In this document: positions 1-10,001 of the stretch, piece after piece | How positions within the stretch are numbered: the first letter of the stretch is position 1 | Layout of the letters: each line of letters begins with the position of its first letter | From: Candidatus Paceibacterota bacterium | Lineage (GTDB): Bacteria > Verrucomicrobiota > Verrucomicrobiia > Limisphaerales > UBA8199 | Length of the DNA: 64,000 nucleotides | Assembly: GCA_035452965.1 (NCBI GenBank) | Contig: DAOTCE010000013.1 | Coordinates: 62,001-126,000 of the forward strand | Direction of reading: 5' to 3' | Notes under the pieces: generated by a model | Database searches by the model: none | Seen by the model: the letters and a program-made list of their open reading frames with translations, nothing else | What the model was told of the DNA's origin: nothing | Program-made: the position numbers and the translations under genes

Positions 1-1
1 G

Positions 2-400
2 TGCTTCAAGTGCGGTTACCGGGCCAGAGTCTCCGGGCGCGCCGACCGGGGCGTGAGCCTTTCCGTCCAGACCATCCTTTGCCGCGAGTGCCGGGAACTC
101 TATGACGCCGTCACGCGGTTGAAGGTTCCGGCTGAAACCGCCGGCTGGGGGAACTTCGGCCGGTTGTCGAAGGCCAGGCTGCCAGGAGTGCGCCCGACAC
201 TCAGAACCCCACCGACCTTCCAAGCGGCTTTGAACCGGCTGCTCCCGGCCGAAGCGAAGCACTACCAATGGCTCAATTTCAAACCGCAGTGTCCCGTTTC
301 GGCGGTTCACCGGGTTCGAGGCTGGAACGATCCGGACAAATGCCCCAAGTGCGGCAGCTTTCTGGAGAAGAGCGCGCTGCCGTATCGGGTCTGGGATTGA
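2..400 (+). CDS. Zinc-ribbon protein, 5' end missing at window edge
   Basis: The frame is open from the left edge (first whole codon at base 2) to TGA at 398-400, so the true start lies outside the window. The 132 visible residues contain CFKC at residues 1-4 and CREC at 27-30. A second cysteine group follows, with C97 and CPKC at 114-117. This pattern suggests two zinc ribbons joined by a basic linker. Zinc ribbons of this kind bind DNA, RNA or protein, and nothing here shows which. The neighbour at 448-1068 is on the opposite strand, so the two genes converge with about 47 bases between their stops. I do not recognise the family. An internal ATG at 53 would remove the first CxxC pair and is an unlikely start. 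Confidence 0.6.
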   Translation, partial: CFKCGYRARVSGRADRGVSLSVQTILCRECRELYDAVTRLKVPAETAGWGNFGRLSKARLPGVRPTLRTPPTFQAALNRLLPAEAKHYQWLNFKPQCPVSAVHRVRGWNDPDKCPKCGSFLEKSALPYRVWD

Positions 401-447
401 GACACAACCTCGGGAGCGTCGCCCCGGGTGGGGCGGGTGGCCGAAGG

Positions 448-1068
448 CTACTTCCGCGCGTAGTAAACGACCGCCGGCGGGAAATTGAGCAAGACCGGGA
501 CGGTGCGCAGGCTCTTAAACCGCGAGCGGATGCGCTTCCGGTCAATCAGCGAGTATTGGAACTGGATGTACCAGCCGCCCTGATTCAGCGCGCTGTTGAC
601 GGCGTCAATCAACGCCTGCGCCCGCTCACCACGGAGGTTCCCCAAGGGAATGCCCGAGATCACATATTCCGTTTTGTCCATTCCCCGCCGGTTCATTTCC
701 GACAGGAGGTGGCCGGCGGAATCAGAAATCACTTCGACCCGGCCGTTGATGCCGGCGCGGTCCAGGTTGTCCCGCGTCTTGCGCGCCAGCATGGGGTTGA
801 TTTCGCAAGCCACTATGTGCGCTTTGGGGCAGCGGGCGGCCAGGCGGAGGGTCAAGGCGCCATTGCCGGCGCCCAACTCGATGATGCGCCCCGAATAAGC
901 CGGCGACACCGGGGCAATCATCTTGCCGATGAGAAACCTCTGCGAGGGCACAATGGCGCCCGTCTGCCTGAACTTTATCAGGGCGGCGCCCATGAAGTGC
1001 AGGTAACTTGCCACTGTGTTATTCATCGAGACTCTGTAATCATCCGGACTAGGTTGGGGCATGGTCAC
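448..1068 (-). CDS. SAM-dependent methyltransferase, phospholipid N-methyltransferase type
   Basis: A protein of about 206 residues with a class I Rossmann methyltransferase core. Motif I is IIELGAGNGALT near residues 63-74, followed by the acidic ACEIN that usually contacts the SAM ribose. The core is close to that of rRNA adenine dimethylases. The short length, the HFMGAALIKFRQTGAIVPSQ leader, and the absence of an RNA-binding tail fit the bacterial phospholipid/ornithine-lipid N-methyltransferases (PmtA/OlsG-like), which methylate membrane lipid head groups. The start at 1068 is GTG with GAGG about 9 bases upstream. An ATG at 1062 is the alternative. The methyltransferase fold is secure, but the substrate is inferred from overall resemblance. 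Confidence 0.75.
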   Translation of the reverse strand: MTMPQPSPDDYRVSMNNTVASYLHFMGAALIKFRQTGAIVPSQRFLIGKMIAPVSPAYSGRIIELGAGNGALTLRLAARCPKAHIVACEINPMLARKTRDNLDRAGINGRVEVISDSAGHLLSEMNRRGMDKTEYVISGIPLGNLRGERAQALIDAVNSALNQGGWYIQFQYSLIDRKRIRSRFKSLRTVPVLLNFPPAVVYYARK

Positions 1069-1284
1069 CGAATGTTACCTCACGCCCAATTGGCCTTTTC
1101 TTCTCATTGCCTGCAGCGCCAGGTGTTGGCCAAGACCTGCCGCTCCAATCGCCCACTGGCGTACCAACGGATAAAAGCTAACACGCCTGCCAGGGCGTTT
1201 CCAACCACAATTTCACGGGAGACACGCCGGGGGGCGCAGTTTGCCATCGCTTTCACACTGCGGCGGGCAGCAGGCCGGCGTCCG

Positions 1285-2067
<783 letters not shown>

Positions 2068-2216
2068 GCTCTTGCTGCAGTTTGTATCTTAAGATTAGAC
2101 TGACATTGTGCCTGATGCCGCCGGGGCTGCCGGTCGGCGCGTTGTGGTCGGATCCCGATTCATCCAACGTTCCGCTCGAATATCTTTGGCCGCGTCAGCG
2201 TCAACCCATCGCCCAT

Positions 2217-2681
2217 ATGACATGGAAACAATGGCTGCTGGTCGCGCTGGCCGTCGTGCTCGGCGGCGTCTCGCTTTATCTTAACCAAGACTGGTTTGCG
2301 AGCGAAGATATTCAAATTCATCATCGTTCACGGCCGGCGCGCGCCGGCATTCTGCGCCGCAGCAAGCCTCTGGTCCCGGCAGACACCGACCCGGTTTACT
2401 TCGCCTTCGAGCCGAGACTCAAGCTCACGTCTCTCAAAGTCATACCGGTTCATGAAATTGAGACCAACAAGTACCCTCATCCGATCTGGCACCTGGTTTC
2501 AGATTCCAACTCAGTTCCGGTATCCGAATGGTCTTACGGGACGACAATCCGGGGCATGCGGCCATCCGTAAAGGGCGCGACCCCCGATCCGCTGCGCCCG
2601 GGCGTTAAATACCGCCTCCTTCTCGAGACCAGCAAGACTAAAGTCGAGCACGACTTCACTCCCCAGCCCCGGACGCGGTAG
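2217..2681 (+). CDS. Membrane-anchored hypothetical protein
   Basis: 154 residues starting MTWKQWLLVALAVVLGG, one N-terminal membrane segment of about 20 residues. It is followed by a soluble part that should face the periplasm. No catalytic motif is visible. The soluble part has a Ser/Arg-rich linker (SRPARAG) and beta-rich sequence, ending in a charged tail (HDFTPQPRTR). The frame is open further upstream to 1980. The ATG at 2217 is chosen because the membrane helix begins right after it and the upstream part would overlap the divergent pseudopilin gene. The gene is divergent from that pseudopilin, with about 150 bases between them. I cannot assign a function. Small Verrucomicrobial proteins with this layout often sit beside pseudopilin genes, but that is a weak association. 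Confidence 0.65.
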   Translation: MTWKQWLLVALAVVLGGVSLYLNQDWFASEDIQIHHRSRPARAGILRRSKPLVPADTDPVYFAFEPRLKLTSLKVIPVHEIETNKYPHPIWHLVSDSNSVPVSEWSYGTTIRGMRPSVKGATPDPLRPGVKYRLLLETSKTKVEHDFTPQPRTR

Positions 2682-2886
2682 ATGCCGGGCCCTCCGGCCC
2701 AACCAGCCAGGACGCGCGCCACGCGTCAATGCGCAGACATACAACACTTCCCGTGCCAGTTGCCAGCGCCGCGTGAGGACACGCGGCCTGCAGGGCCAGG
2801 GCAGAACATGCTTTACCCGCCGGCGGGGCAGCCTCTACCCTTGCCGGCCAGAATGACGAGCAGCCACTGGCCCCGGGCGGCAATGA

Positions 2887-4407
2887 ATGAGCCGGCCTCC
2901 ACCATCAACCCCCATGGCTGACCCAGCGATCCCGCCGGCAGCCGCAGCGCCCACGAGTTTTCTGGGCAAGTTCACAATGCTCTTCCGCGCGGTACGCGAG
3001 CTATGGATTGTCTTTGCCATCGTCCTGCTGAGCAACCTGGCTTACCGGGTGGTGAATTTCACCTTGCGCCTGTGGCTCTCCTCGGACCTGGGGTTCAACG
3101 ACGTCCAGGCCGGCATGGTGGTGCTCTTCTGGTCCGCCGGCTTAACGCTTTGCATCGTGCTGGTCGGTTCGCTGACCGATGCGCTCGGGTTACGCAAGAC
3201 GTTCCTGCTGGGATTTGCGCTATGCATCATTTCGCGTGTGTTTGTCACGTTCTCCACGACCACGTGGGCCGCGCTGGGAATCGGCCTGACCTTGCTGGCG
3301 CTCGGGGAAGGCATGGGCGCGCCGGTGACCATTGCCGCCCTGCGGCGCTACACCACGACCGCGCAGCGCTCCATCGCGTTTTCCGTATTCTACGCCATCA
3401 TGAACGCAGGGTTCCTCATCGGCGTTCTGATATTCGACGCCTTGCGCGCGGCGCTGGGGGAACACGGCAGCCTGACTTTGCCCGGGCTGGGCATCGAGCT
3501 TAGCACCTACCGCGCGACGCTGCTGGCCAGCTTGGCGCTTTCGGTCCCCAGCTTCCTGATCATTTACTTCTGGCTGCGCGAGGGGGTGGAGGCCACGGAT
3601 CAGGGCGTCGTCATCACGCCGGAGCAGCCGAAGTATCCGGGCAAAAATGCCTTGCAGGTGCTCAAGCTCACTGTCGGGGATACCGCACGCGCTACGGTAC
3701 GCATCTTCGCCGGGCTGTGGCGGCAAGCCGGCTTCTACAAGTTCCTGGCCTTCCTGACCCTGGCGGTGTTCATCAAGATGATCTTCGTACACATGGACTA
3801 CACCTACCCGACTTTCGGCATCCGCGAACTTGGGGAAGGGGCGCCCGTGGGACATCTCTACGGGCTGAACAACATACTCATCGTCATCCTGGCGCCGTTG
3901 GTAGGTGTGCTGACGCAGCGCATACCCGCTTATCGCATGGTGATCTTTGGCAGTTTCATCGCTGCGTCGTCGGTCTTCATCATGGCAGTGCCGCCACAGT
4001 GGTTCCGGCCGCTTGCCGACGACTGGTGCGGCCATTACATCGCCCACGTCTGGCTGCGAGTCAATGGCCCGGTCAATCCCTATTACGTGATGATCTTCCT
4101 CTTCGTCCTGTTCCTCTCGATCGGCGAGGCCTTCTACTCGCCGCGGCTTTACGAATACACCGCGGCCATCGCTCCCAAGGGCCAGGAAGCCTCCTACATG
4201 GCCATGTCCTCCCTGCCGTTCTTCCTGGCGAAGATAGGCGTGGGGCCGCTCTCCGGGGTGCTGCTGGCTCAATTCTGCCCGGCGACGGGGCCCCGCCACT
4301 CGGAAACGCTCTGGCTGATCATCGGCCTGAGCACGATGATCGCGCCGGTGGGGTTGTTCGTGTTCCAGCGTTTCATCCGTGTGCACGAAGCCGGACGCGA
4401 GGACTGA
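2887..4407 (+). CDS. MFS transporter, possibly peptide/proton symporter type
   Basis: Up to 506 residues with about twelve hydrophobic segments and the usual long central loop around residues 235-275 (EGVEATDQGVVITPEQP). The loop after TM2 contains GSLTDALGLRKTFLLG, which matches the MFS G-x-x-x-D-x-x-G-R signature. Near the C-terminus, SIGEAFYSPRLYEYTAAIAP resembles the equivalent stretch of proton-dependent oligopeptide transporters, but the full POT signatures are not clear. The start may be ATG 2887 or ATG 2914 (MADPAIPP); neither has a strong Shine-Dalgarno. The next gene, 62 bases downstream on the same strand, encodes an M3 oligopeptidase. Peptide import followed by hydrolysis is therefore a reasonable reading. 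The MFS call is firm and the substrate is not. Confidence 0.85.
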   Translation: MSRPPPSTPMADPAIPPAAAAPTSFLGKFTMLFRAVRELWIVFAIVLLSNLAYRVVNFTLRLWLSSDLGFNDVQAGMVVLFWSAGLTLCIVLVGSLTDALGLRKTFLLGFALCIISRVFVTFSTTTWAALGIGLTLLALGEGMGAPVTIAALRRYTTTAQRSIAFSVFYAIMNAGFLIGVLIFDALRAALGEHGSLTLPGLGIELSTYRATLLASLALSVPSFLIIYFWLREGVEATDQGVVITPEQPKYPGKNALQVLKLTVGDTARATVRIFAGLWRQAGFYKFLAFLTLAVFIKMIFVHMDYTYPTFGIRELGEGAPVGHLYGLNNILIVILAPLVGVLTQRIPAYRMVIFGSFIAASSVFIMAVPPQWFRPLADDWCGHYIAHVWLRVNGPVNPYYVMIFLFVLFLSIGEAFYSPRLYEYTAAIAPKGQEASYMAMSSLPFFLAKIGVGPLSGVLLAQFCPATGPRHSETLWLIIGLSTMIAPVGLFVFQRFIRVHEAGRED

Positions 4408-4469
4408 AGTCGAACGCGGCGCCGAAATCCGCTTGAATGAAAGAGCTCAGGCAGTAGCTTCGGGGTAGA

Positions 4470-6575
4470 ATGTACTGGAAATGCGCCCTGTTTGCTCTGC
4501 TCGCCCTCCTTGTAACAGCTCTCGCCGGCATGGCCCAACCCACTAACCAGATAGACCGATTGAAGGAGTTCAAGAAGCGCGCCGCCGCCTTCAAGTCCGT
4601 GATCACGCTGCCGCTATTCGAGACGACCAGCAACGCAATCCGCTTTGAGCTGCGTCAAACCATCGCCGTCGGCAACGCCGCCCTGGACCGCCTCGGGGCC
4701 CTCCAGCCCCGGGAGGTCAAGTTCGAGAACACGGTTCGGGCCCTGGACGACATCAACTACCAGGTCAGCCTGACCGCCGACCGTTTCGGGCTGATCAAGG
4801 AAACCAGCACAAGGGCCGCTTTGCGCAATGCGGCCACCGAGGCGCTCAAGGAACTCCAGGAATGGACCGTCGGCCTGGACTATCGCGAGGATGTCTACCG
4901 AGCCATCAAAGCCTACGCCGACCGCAAGCCGAGGCTGAAGGTCGAGGAGGCGAAGCTGCTCGCCGAAACCATGCGCGATTACCGCCGCGCCGGCCTGGAC
5001 CTGCCCAAGCCCGAGCGCGACGAGGTCGAGCGTCTGCGCAAGAGCCTGACGCGCCTGATGACCGACTTCGAGTCCAACATCAACAAGGCGAGGAAGACGG
5101 TGAAGTTCACCCGGGCCGAGCTGGAAGGCGTGCCCGACAGTTTCCTGGCGCAGGCGAAGAGCGGCGATGACGAATACACCGTCAAGGTGAACGTCACCTG
5201 GCACTACCAGAGCGTGATGGAAAACGCCCGCCGCGAGGCCACCCGCAAGCGGCTGCTGCTGTCGCGCGACAACCTGGCCCGCACGGAAAACCTACCGCTG
5301 CTGGAGAAGATCCTGCCGCTGCGCGATGACATCGCGCGCAAGCTCGGCTACCCGTCCTGGGCCGACTACCAAACCGAAATCAAGATGGCCCGCAACGCGG
5401 CGGCGGTGGTTGACTTCCTGGAGAAGCTCAAGACCGGCCTGCAGCCGAAGTTCGACGCCGAGCTGGCCGAGTTCCGCCGGATTAAGGCCAGGGAAACCGG
5501 CGATCCCAACGCGCAGGTCCACATCTGGGACTGGCGCTATTTGAATAACCAGCTCAAGAAAGAGAAGTACAACGTGGACGCGGAGCAGTTGCGCGTGTTC
5601 TTCCCCTACGAGCGCGTCCTCGACGGCATGTTCAAGATCTACCAGACCATTTTCGGGCTGAAGTTCGACCCGGTCCAGCCGCCCTACAAGTGGGTTGACG
5701 ACCTGCAGCTCTACGCCGTTTCGGACGCGCAGACCGGCGAGCCGCTCGGGGTGTTCTATCTCGATATGTTCCCGCGCGAGGGCAAATACAATCACTTCGC
5801 ACACTTCCGTCTCGTCCAGGGCAAGCTCCTCGCCAGCGGAAAGTACCAGCGCCCGACGGTCGCCCTCATCTGCAATTTCCCCTCGCCCACCAAAGACAAG
5901 CCCTCGCTGCTGTCGCACAGCGACGTCGAGACGATCTTCCACGAGTTCGGCCACGCCATGCATTCCATGATGACGCGCGCGAGCTACGCCCGCTTCGCCG
6001 GCACCAGCGTCCCGGGCGATTTTGTCGAGGCGCCCTCCCAGATGCTGGAGAACTGGGTCTGGGACAAGAAGGTGCTGGACAGCTTCGCGGCCGACTACCG
6101 CGACCCTTCCAGGAAGATCCCCGCCGACATCCTGGCCCAGCTCAAGGCCGCCAAGCTCGCCACCGAAGGCACCCGTTACCGCCGCCAGCTCGCGTTCGGC
6201 CTGACGGATATGGCCCTGCACACGCAAATCCACACCAGCAACGCCACCAATGCGCTGCCGCTGTCGAACAAGGTCCTGGGCGAGGTGTTTCTGCCGATGG
6301 CGCCGAAGACCGCGTTTGTCGCCTATTTCGGGCACCTGATGGGCTATGACGCCGGTTACTACGGCTACGCGTGGGCTGATGCCATCGCGGCGGACATGGC
6401 CACGGTCTTCGAGCGCTCTCCCAACGGTTACTTCGACTCCGCCGCCGGCCGCCGGCTGCGCGACGAGATCTACGCTCCGGGCGACTCCCGCGATGCGAAC
6501 GTCTCGATCGAGGAGTTCCTGGGCCGCCCGCGCTCGCTGGAGCCCTTCCTGCGCAAGCTCGGCATCGAGAAGTAG
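4470..6575 (+). CDS. M3 family zinc oligopeptidase (thimet/dipeptidyl carboxypeptidase type)
   Basis: 701 residues, the normal size for family M3. A signal peptide is visible (MYWKCALFALLALLVTALAG, then MAQ), so the enzyme should be exported. The zinc site is HEFGHAMH with H491, E492 and H495. The third ligand is probably E527 in SQMLENW. The C-terminal helical region with YFGHLMGYDAGYYGYAWAD is typical of thimet oligopeptidase and Dcp relatives, where the tyrosines line the substrate channel. M3 enzymes cut short peptides, usually up to about 20 residues. The gene follows an MFS transporter on the same strand. Its stop lies 5 bases from the stop of the convergent Ppx/GppA gene. Confidence 0.95.
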   Translation: MYWKCALFALLALLVTALAGMAQPTNQIDRLKEFKKRAAAFKSVITLPLFETTSNAIRFELRQTIAVGNAALDRLGALQPREVKFENTVRALDDINYQVSLTADRFGLIKETSTRAALRNAATEALKELQEWTVGLDYREDVYRAIKAYADRKPRLKVEEAKLLAETMRDYRRAGLDLPKPERDEVERLRKSLTRLMTDFESNINKARKTVKFTRAELEGVPDSFLAQAKSGDDEYTVKVNVTWHYQSVMENARREATRKRLLLSRDNLARTENLPLLEKILPLRDDIARKLGYPSWADYQTEIKMARNAAAVVDFLEKLKTGLQPKFDAELAEFRRIKARETGDPNAQVHIWDWRYLNNQLKKEKYNVDAEQLRVFFPYERVLDGMFKIYQTIFGLKFDPVQPPYKWVDDLQLYAVSDAQTGEPLGVFYLDMFPREGKYNHFAHFRLVQGKLLASGKYQRPTVALICNFPSPTKDKPSLLSHSDVETIFHEFGHAMHSMMTRASYARFAGTSVPGDFVEAPSQMLENWVWDKKVLDSFAADYRDPSRKIPADILAQLKAAKLATEGTRYRRQLAFGLTDMALHTQIHTSNATNALPLSNKVLGEVFLPMAPKTAFVAYFGHLMGYDAGYYGYAWADAIAADMATVFERSPNGYFDSAAGRRLRDEIYAPGDSRDANVSIEEFLGRPRSLEPFLRKLGIEK

Positions 6576-6580
6576 TAAGA

Positions 6581-7576
6581 CTACGGGCGCTCCCGCATCA
6601 CGGCCGCGAACCGCAGGCCCCGCGTGCTGATCCGCAGCTCGCGGAAGCGAAATTCCTCCATCAGAGCGTGATAAATGACCACGCCCATGAGAATGACGTC
6701 CGCCCGGTTCTTCGGCAGGCCAACGATCTTCTTGCGCTCCTCCAGCGGCACTCCCCACAGCCGCTCCGTATGCCACGCCACCCGCTCCACACTCAGCCTG
6801 GCCGCCTCCAGCCGCGCGCGGTCAAACACCACGAGTTCGGCTTCCATGCAGCCCAGAATGCTCGCCGTCCCGCCCACGCCGACCAGTTGCACGCCTCCTT
6901 GCGCCTGCGCCGCAGCCGGCGCAAAGAGGTTCAAGCCTTCCATCAGCTTTGGCCGCATTTCCCTTTGAACGAACTCCTTCAGCCATTGGCGGCACGCAGC
7001 TAGTTCCGCCGGTTTGGGCGGATCGCCGCACGGGAAGGTTTCCATGAGCCGCACCGTTCCCAGCGGGAAGCTGTGGCCGCCCATTCGCCGCCCATCCCGC
7101 CCGAAAACGCATTGAGTGCTGCCGCCGCCGGCATCCAGCACCAGCAAGGGCAGCTTCGCCAGCTCCGGGTTGGTCGTTACACCCTGAAATCCCCAATCCG
7201 CCTCCTGCTCACCCGAGATGACCTCGACTTTCACACCGGCAGCCTTTTCGATGGCTGTGGTCAGCTCGTGACGGTTGGTCGCATCCCGCGCCGCGCTGGT
7301 GGCGAAGACAAGCACCGAAGCCGCCTGCAGTTCCCGGGCCCTGGCGGCGTACCCTGCCACCGCCCGGGCGGTCGCATCCATCGCCTCGGGGCGCAGGCGA
7401 TGCGTCTGGTAAAACCCCTGGCCCAGCCGCGTCTGGTGGCTCTGTTCGCACACGGGCTGCACCTCGCCTCCCGCCACGTCGGCCACCAGCAGCTTCACCG
7501 AGTTGGTGCCCACGTCAATGACCGCGCGGCGGATAGGTTGGCTAAGAGCCGCAGTCGCCAGGAGCATGCTATCCAT
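6581..7576 (-). CDS. Ppx/GppA family phosphatase
   Basis: 331 residues from ATG 7576 (the frame opens at 7612, and ATG 7567 is also possible). The N-terminus carries the actin-like ATPase phosphate-1 motif AVIDVGTNSVKLLVADV. A phosphate-2-like LDAGGGSTQCVFG appears near residue 150, and VGVGGTASIL later. These are hallmarks of the exopolyphosphatase/pppGpp phosphohydrolase family, which removes phosphate from polyphosphate or guanosine pentaphosphate in the cytoplasm. At this length it contains only the two actin-like lobes, without the C-terminal HD-like domain of E. coli Ppx, as in many short homologues. The sequence cannot tell a Ppx role from a GppA role. It converges with the oligopeptidase gene. 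Confidence 0.92.
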   Translation of the reverse strand: MDSMLLATAALSQPIRRAVIDVGTNSVKLLVADVAGGEVQPVCEQSHQTRLGQGFYQTHRLRPEAMDATARAVAGYAARARELQAASVLVFATSAARDATNRHELTTAIEKAAGVKVEVISGEQEADWGFQGVTTNPELAKLPLLVLDAGGGSTQCVFGRDGRRMGGHSFPLGTVRLMETFPCGDPPKPAELAACRQWLKEFVQREMRPKLMEGLNLFAPAAAQAQGGVQLVGVGGTASILGCMEAELVVFDRARLEAARLSVERVAWHTERLWGVPLEERKKIVGLPKNRADVILMGVVIYHALMEEFRFRELRISTRGLRFAAVMRERP

Positions 7577-7625
7577 TCGGTGGACTGTAGCCAACGGCAA
7601 CCGCAAAGGCAACGGCTGCGCAAGG

Positions 7626-7650
7626 CCTCAGTCCTGGGTGGGGCCGCCTG
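7626..7650 (+). repeat. Partial copy of family A (MITE-like repeat), left end only
   Basis: It begins CCTCAGTCCTGGGTGGGGCC, the same left terminus as the full-length copies at 13240 and 26847, and loses similarity after the first GCCGCCT. Confidence 0.6.
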
Positions 7651-7698
7651 TTCGGATTAATGTGCATGGGTAATTACTGGCTACCCACCCTCCCCGGG

Positions 7699-7720
7699 CA
7701 TTGGGGACTCCTGACGAGGA
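7699..7720 (+). repeat. Family E short dispersed motif
   Basis: ATTGGGGACTCCTGACGAGG. Near-identical segments lie at 13189-13213 and 33682-33702. All three are intergenic. Confidence 0.45.
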
Positions 7721-7936
7721 TATTGAAGGCAGAGTCGGCGAGGCAGGTGAGGTAGTCTGCCGAAAGCCAGCGTGTGGGCAGCCCTAAAATGAACTAAACT
7801 ATGCTTTGACCCGTTTCGCGGCTCGTGGCGCTGTCCGGCATGTTGACATTCATTCCTCGCTCGCCGAGTATTCCCTGGCCTGGCTGCCCGCTTGGGACTG
7901 CCGGCCGATCTGGCGCTGACTATGCCCTGCCGAAGT

Positions 7937-9937
7937 ATGAAAATGCCGCGAATTGCCCTCACCCTGCTCGTCTCGGTTCTCCTTGCCGCCCCCCTCCGGG
8001 CTGCGGCGCCGTTGCCGGTAACGGCGTCCGAGGCGGAGGCGTGGCTTCGCCACACGATCCCGTTGCCCAGGCAGATTGAGATCAAGTCGAAGGTAATCCT
8101 GCCCGCCGCCGACATCCGTATCGTCGAGCCGGCCGACGCCAGCCCTGTGGCCAGGCAGGCGGTGAAGGAATTGCGCGAACGCCTTTCGGCAGAGGCGAAA
8201 GCGGGTCAAAAGGTGGACGCGGGCTTCAGCCTGATGCTGCAGCTCGGAGGCCCGGAGGCGGCTGAGTTGAAGGCGCTCAAGAACGCTGATCAGGCCTGCC
8301 GGATCATTCCGGACGAGGCCGGAATGTCGCTCCGGCTGGTCGCGCTCACACCGCGGGGGCTCTATTACGCGGCCAAGACGATGCAGCAGTTGCTCAAGGC
8401 GCGCGCCGACGGCCGGATCGAGATCCCGCTGGCACGCGTCACCGACTGGCCCGACATGGAGAAGCGGGGGCTCTGGGGCTCGGATTGCCACGACCACTTG
8501 CGCTGGCTGGCGGACCGCAAGATGAACATCGTGGAGCAGATTTCGGACATTGGGGTGAATGCGCAAGGCAAGCCCTACGCACGGCTCAAACAAGGGCGCG
8601 AGCCGATGGTCGAGGACGGGCCGCGCTACGGCATCGAGCCCGTGCCGGTGGTCCTTCACCTGGAACAGCTCTCGGCCAAGGGAATCTTCCAGGCTTATCC
8701 GCAGCTAAAGTCGCAGGGCGGCCAGGAGGGCGCCATCTGCTACTCGAAGCCGGAGTTCGCGGGGATTCTGGCGGAGTGGCTCGTACAACTCGGCGGCCTG
8801 CCGGGAGTGGGCGAAGTGGACGTGTGGCTGGCGGAGAACATGCACGACCAGGGGGGCTGCCAGTGCGCCGCATGCGCCAGGGAGGACCGCAGCGTGCTCG
8901 AGACGCGGACGGTGGTGGCGGCCTGGAAGAAGGCCCGGGAGAAGCTGCCCACACTGGCCATATTCGTGCTGACCAGCGAGGAAACCGAGAAGAGCAATCC
9001 GCGCATCCTGCAGGAGCTGCCGCCGGAAGTGAAGCTGTGGTACTACCACAGCCTGCTGACCTACAACAGCTCCGAGGCCCCGATGCTGCGGAGGTACTTG
9101 GAGGAGGCCGCACAGGGCGGGCGCTGGATCGGGGTCTGCCCAAACCTGACGGCTTTTGTCAACTTCACCCACCCGTTCACCGGGGCGGGCTTCGTGCACT
9201 ACAGGATGAATGAGTTTGTGAACAAGGGGATGTCGGGGCTGATCGGATACGCCACCCCGCTGGTGCATTACTCGGTCTTCAACGTGGAGGCGGCGGCGGA
9301 GTGGAGCTGGAACGCCAGGGGCCGGACGCCGCGCGAGTTCGCGCTCTCCTGGGCGGTGCGGCGGGGAATGAAGGATCCCGGGAAGTTTGCGGACTGGTCG
9401 CAAGCGCTCGGGCCGGTGGCGTGGGACGTTTACGGTTCGGACTGGCCGAGCGGCGAGATGCGGAGCACGCCGCCGCCCGTCGCGGACCGGCTGCGCAAGG
9501 GTGAGTTCCGCGGGCTGGGCTCAAACCTCTGGGGCGTGTACCGCTCGCCGTGGGGGGACATCAAGACCGTCGAGCAGCTCAACAACGATGTCGCCCAGGC
9601 GGATCGGGCGGTGGCGCTCGCCCGCGAGTTGGGGGACGAAGGAATTACACAGGAGAGTCTTGTGGTGCAGGGCTACATCCGATCGCTCAAGGCGCTCTAC
9701 GAACTGCGCGAGATCATCAAGCGCACGGGTCAAGTGCCGCCGGACCGGCGTGAGGATGCCAAACGACACTTCCGGATGTATGCCGACAGCCTGAGGCAAA
9801 CCGCGGCGGCGCTGCCCAAGTGGGAGGCAACGGTCCGACGGCACGGCGACGAGGGCAATCTCACCGGCAAACCGGTCAAGGTGATCACGGGGGCGCTGGA
9901 GCAGATGCGGCAGTTGCATACCGACCTGGGACTGTGA
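7937..9937 (+). CDS. Secreted glycoside hydrolase-like protein with GH20b-type N-terminal domain
   Basis: About 666 residues from ATG 7937 (ATG 7922 and 7943 are alternatives), with a signal peptide (KMPRIALTLLVSVLLAAPLR, then AAA). Residues about 45-160 resemble the GH20b domain that precedes the catalytic barrel of beta-N-acetylhexosaminidases: DIRIVEPADASPVARQAVKE, then LTPRGLYYAAKTMQQLL. A probable TIM-barrel follows (DCHDHLRWLADRKMNIVEQI; WYYHSLLTYN). An unusual CQCAAC cluster follows ENMHDQGG and may bind a metal or form disulfides. I do not see the Asp-Glu catalytic pair of true GH20 enzymes with confidence, so the activity is open. The neighbouring convergent gene encodes a GH36 alpha-galactosidase, which suggests a shared glycan target. 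Stops are 64 bases apart. Confidence 0.72.
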   Translation: MKMPRIALTLLVSVLLAAPLRAAAPLPVTASEAEAWLRHTIPLPRQIEIKSKVILPAADIRIVEPADASPVARQAVKELRERLSAEAKAGQKVDAGFSLMLQLGGPEAAELKALKNADQACRIIPDEAGMSLRLVALTPRGLYYAAKTMQQLLKARADGRIEIPLARVTDWPDMEKRGLWGSDCHDHLRWLADRKMNIVEQISDIGVNAQGKPYARLKQGREPMVEDGPRYGIEPVPVVLHLEQLSAKGIFQAYPQLKSQGGQEGAICYSKPEFAGILAEWLVQLGGLPGVGEVDVWLAENMHDQGGCQCAACAREDRSVLETRTVVAAWKKAREKLPTLAIFVLTSEETEKSNPRILQELPPEVKLWYYHSLLTYNSSEAPMLRRYLEEAAQGGRWIGVCPNLTAFVNFTHPFTGAGFVHYRMNEFVNKGMSGLIGYATPLVHYSVFNVEAAAEWSWNARGRTPREFALSWAVRRGMKDPGKFADWSQALGPVAWDVYGSDWPSGEMRSTPPPVADRLRKGEFRGLGSNLWGVYRSPWGDIKTVEQLNNDVAQADRAVALARELGDEGITQESLVVQGYIRSLKALYELREIIKRTGQVPPDRREDAKRHFRMYADSLRQTAAALPKWEATVRRHGDEGNLTGKPVKVITGALEQMRQLHTDLGL

Positions 9938-10001
9938 GCGGACAGCCGGCTGCCGGCAACGGAACGTCGCAACGCCTCCAAGGACCTGCGTCGCGCGGCC
10001 C

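Larger units (their letters stand above)
7577..7936. other. Intergenic region, divergent promoters and repeat fragments
   Basis: About 360 bases between the divergent phosphatase and glycosidase-like genes. It holds a partial copy of the 79-bp MITE-like repeat (7626-7650) and a short dispersed motif around GGGGACTCCTGACGA (7699-7720). No convincing small gene was seen. Promoters for both flanking genes should lie here, but no clear -35/-10 pair stands out. Confidence 0.5.

Noticed and set aside
3220..4386. 388-residue minus-strand open frame
   Set aside because: Antisense to the MFS transporter; highly charged translation without structure.
5292..6776. 494-residue minus-strand open frame
   Set aside because: It overlaps the M3 oligopeptidase's zinc site in antisense and the end of the phosphatase gene. 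Arg/Val/Gly-rich shadow sequence.
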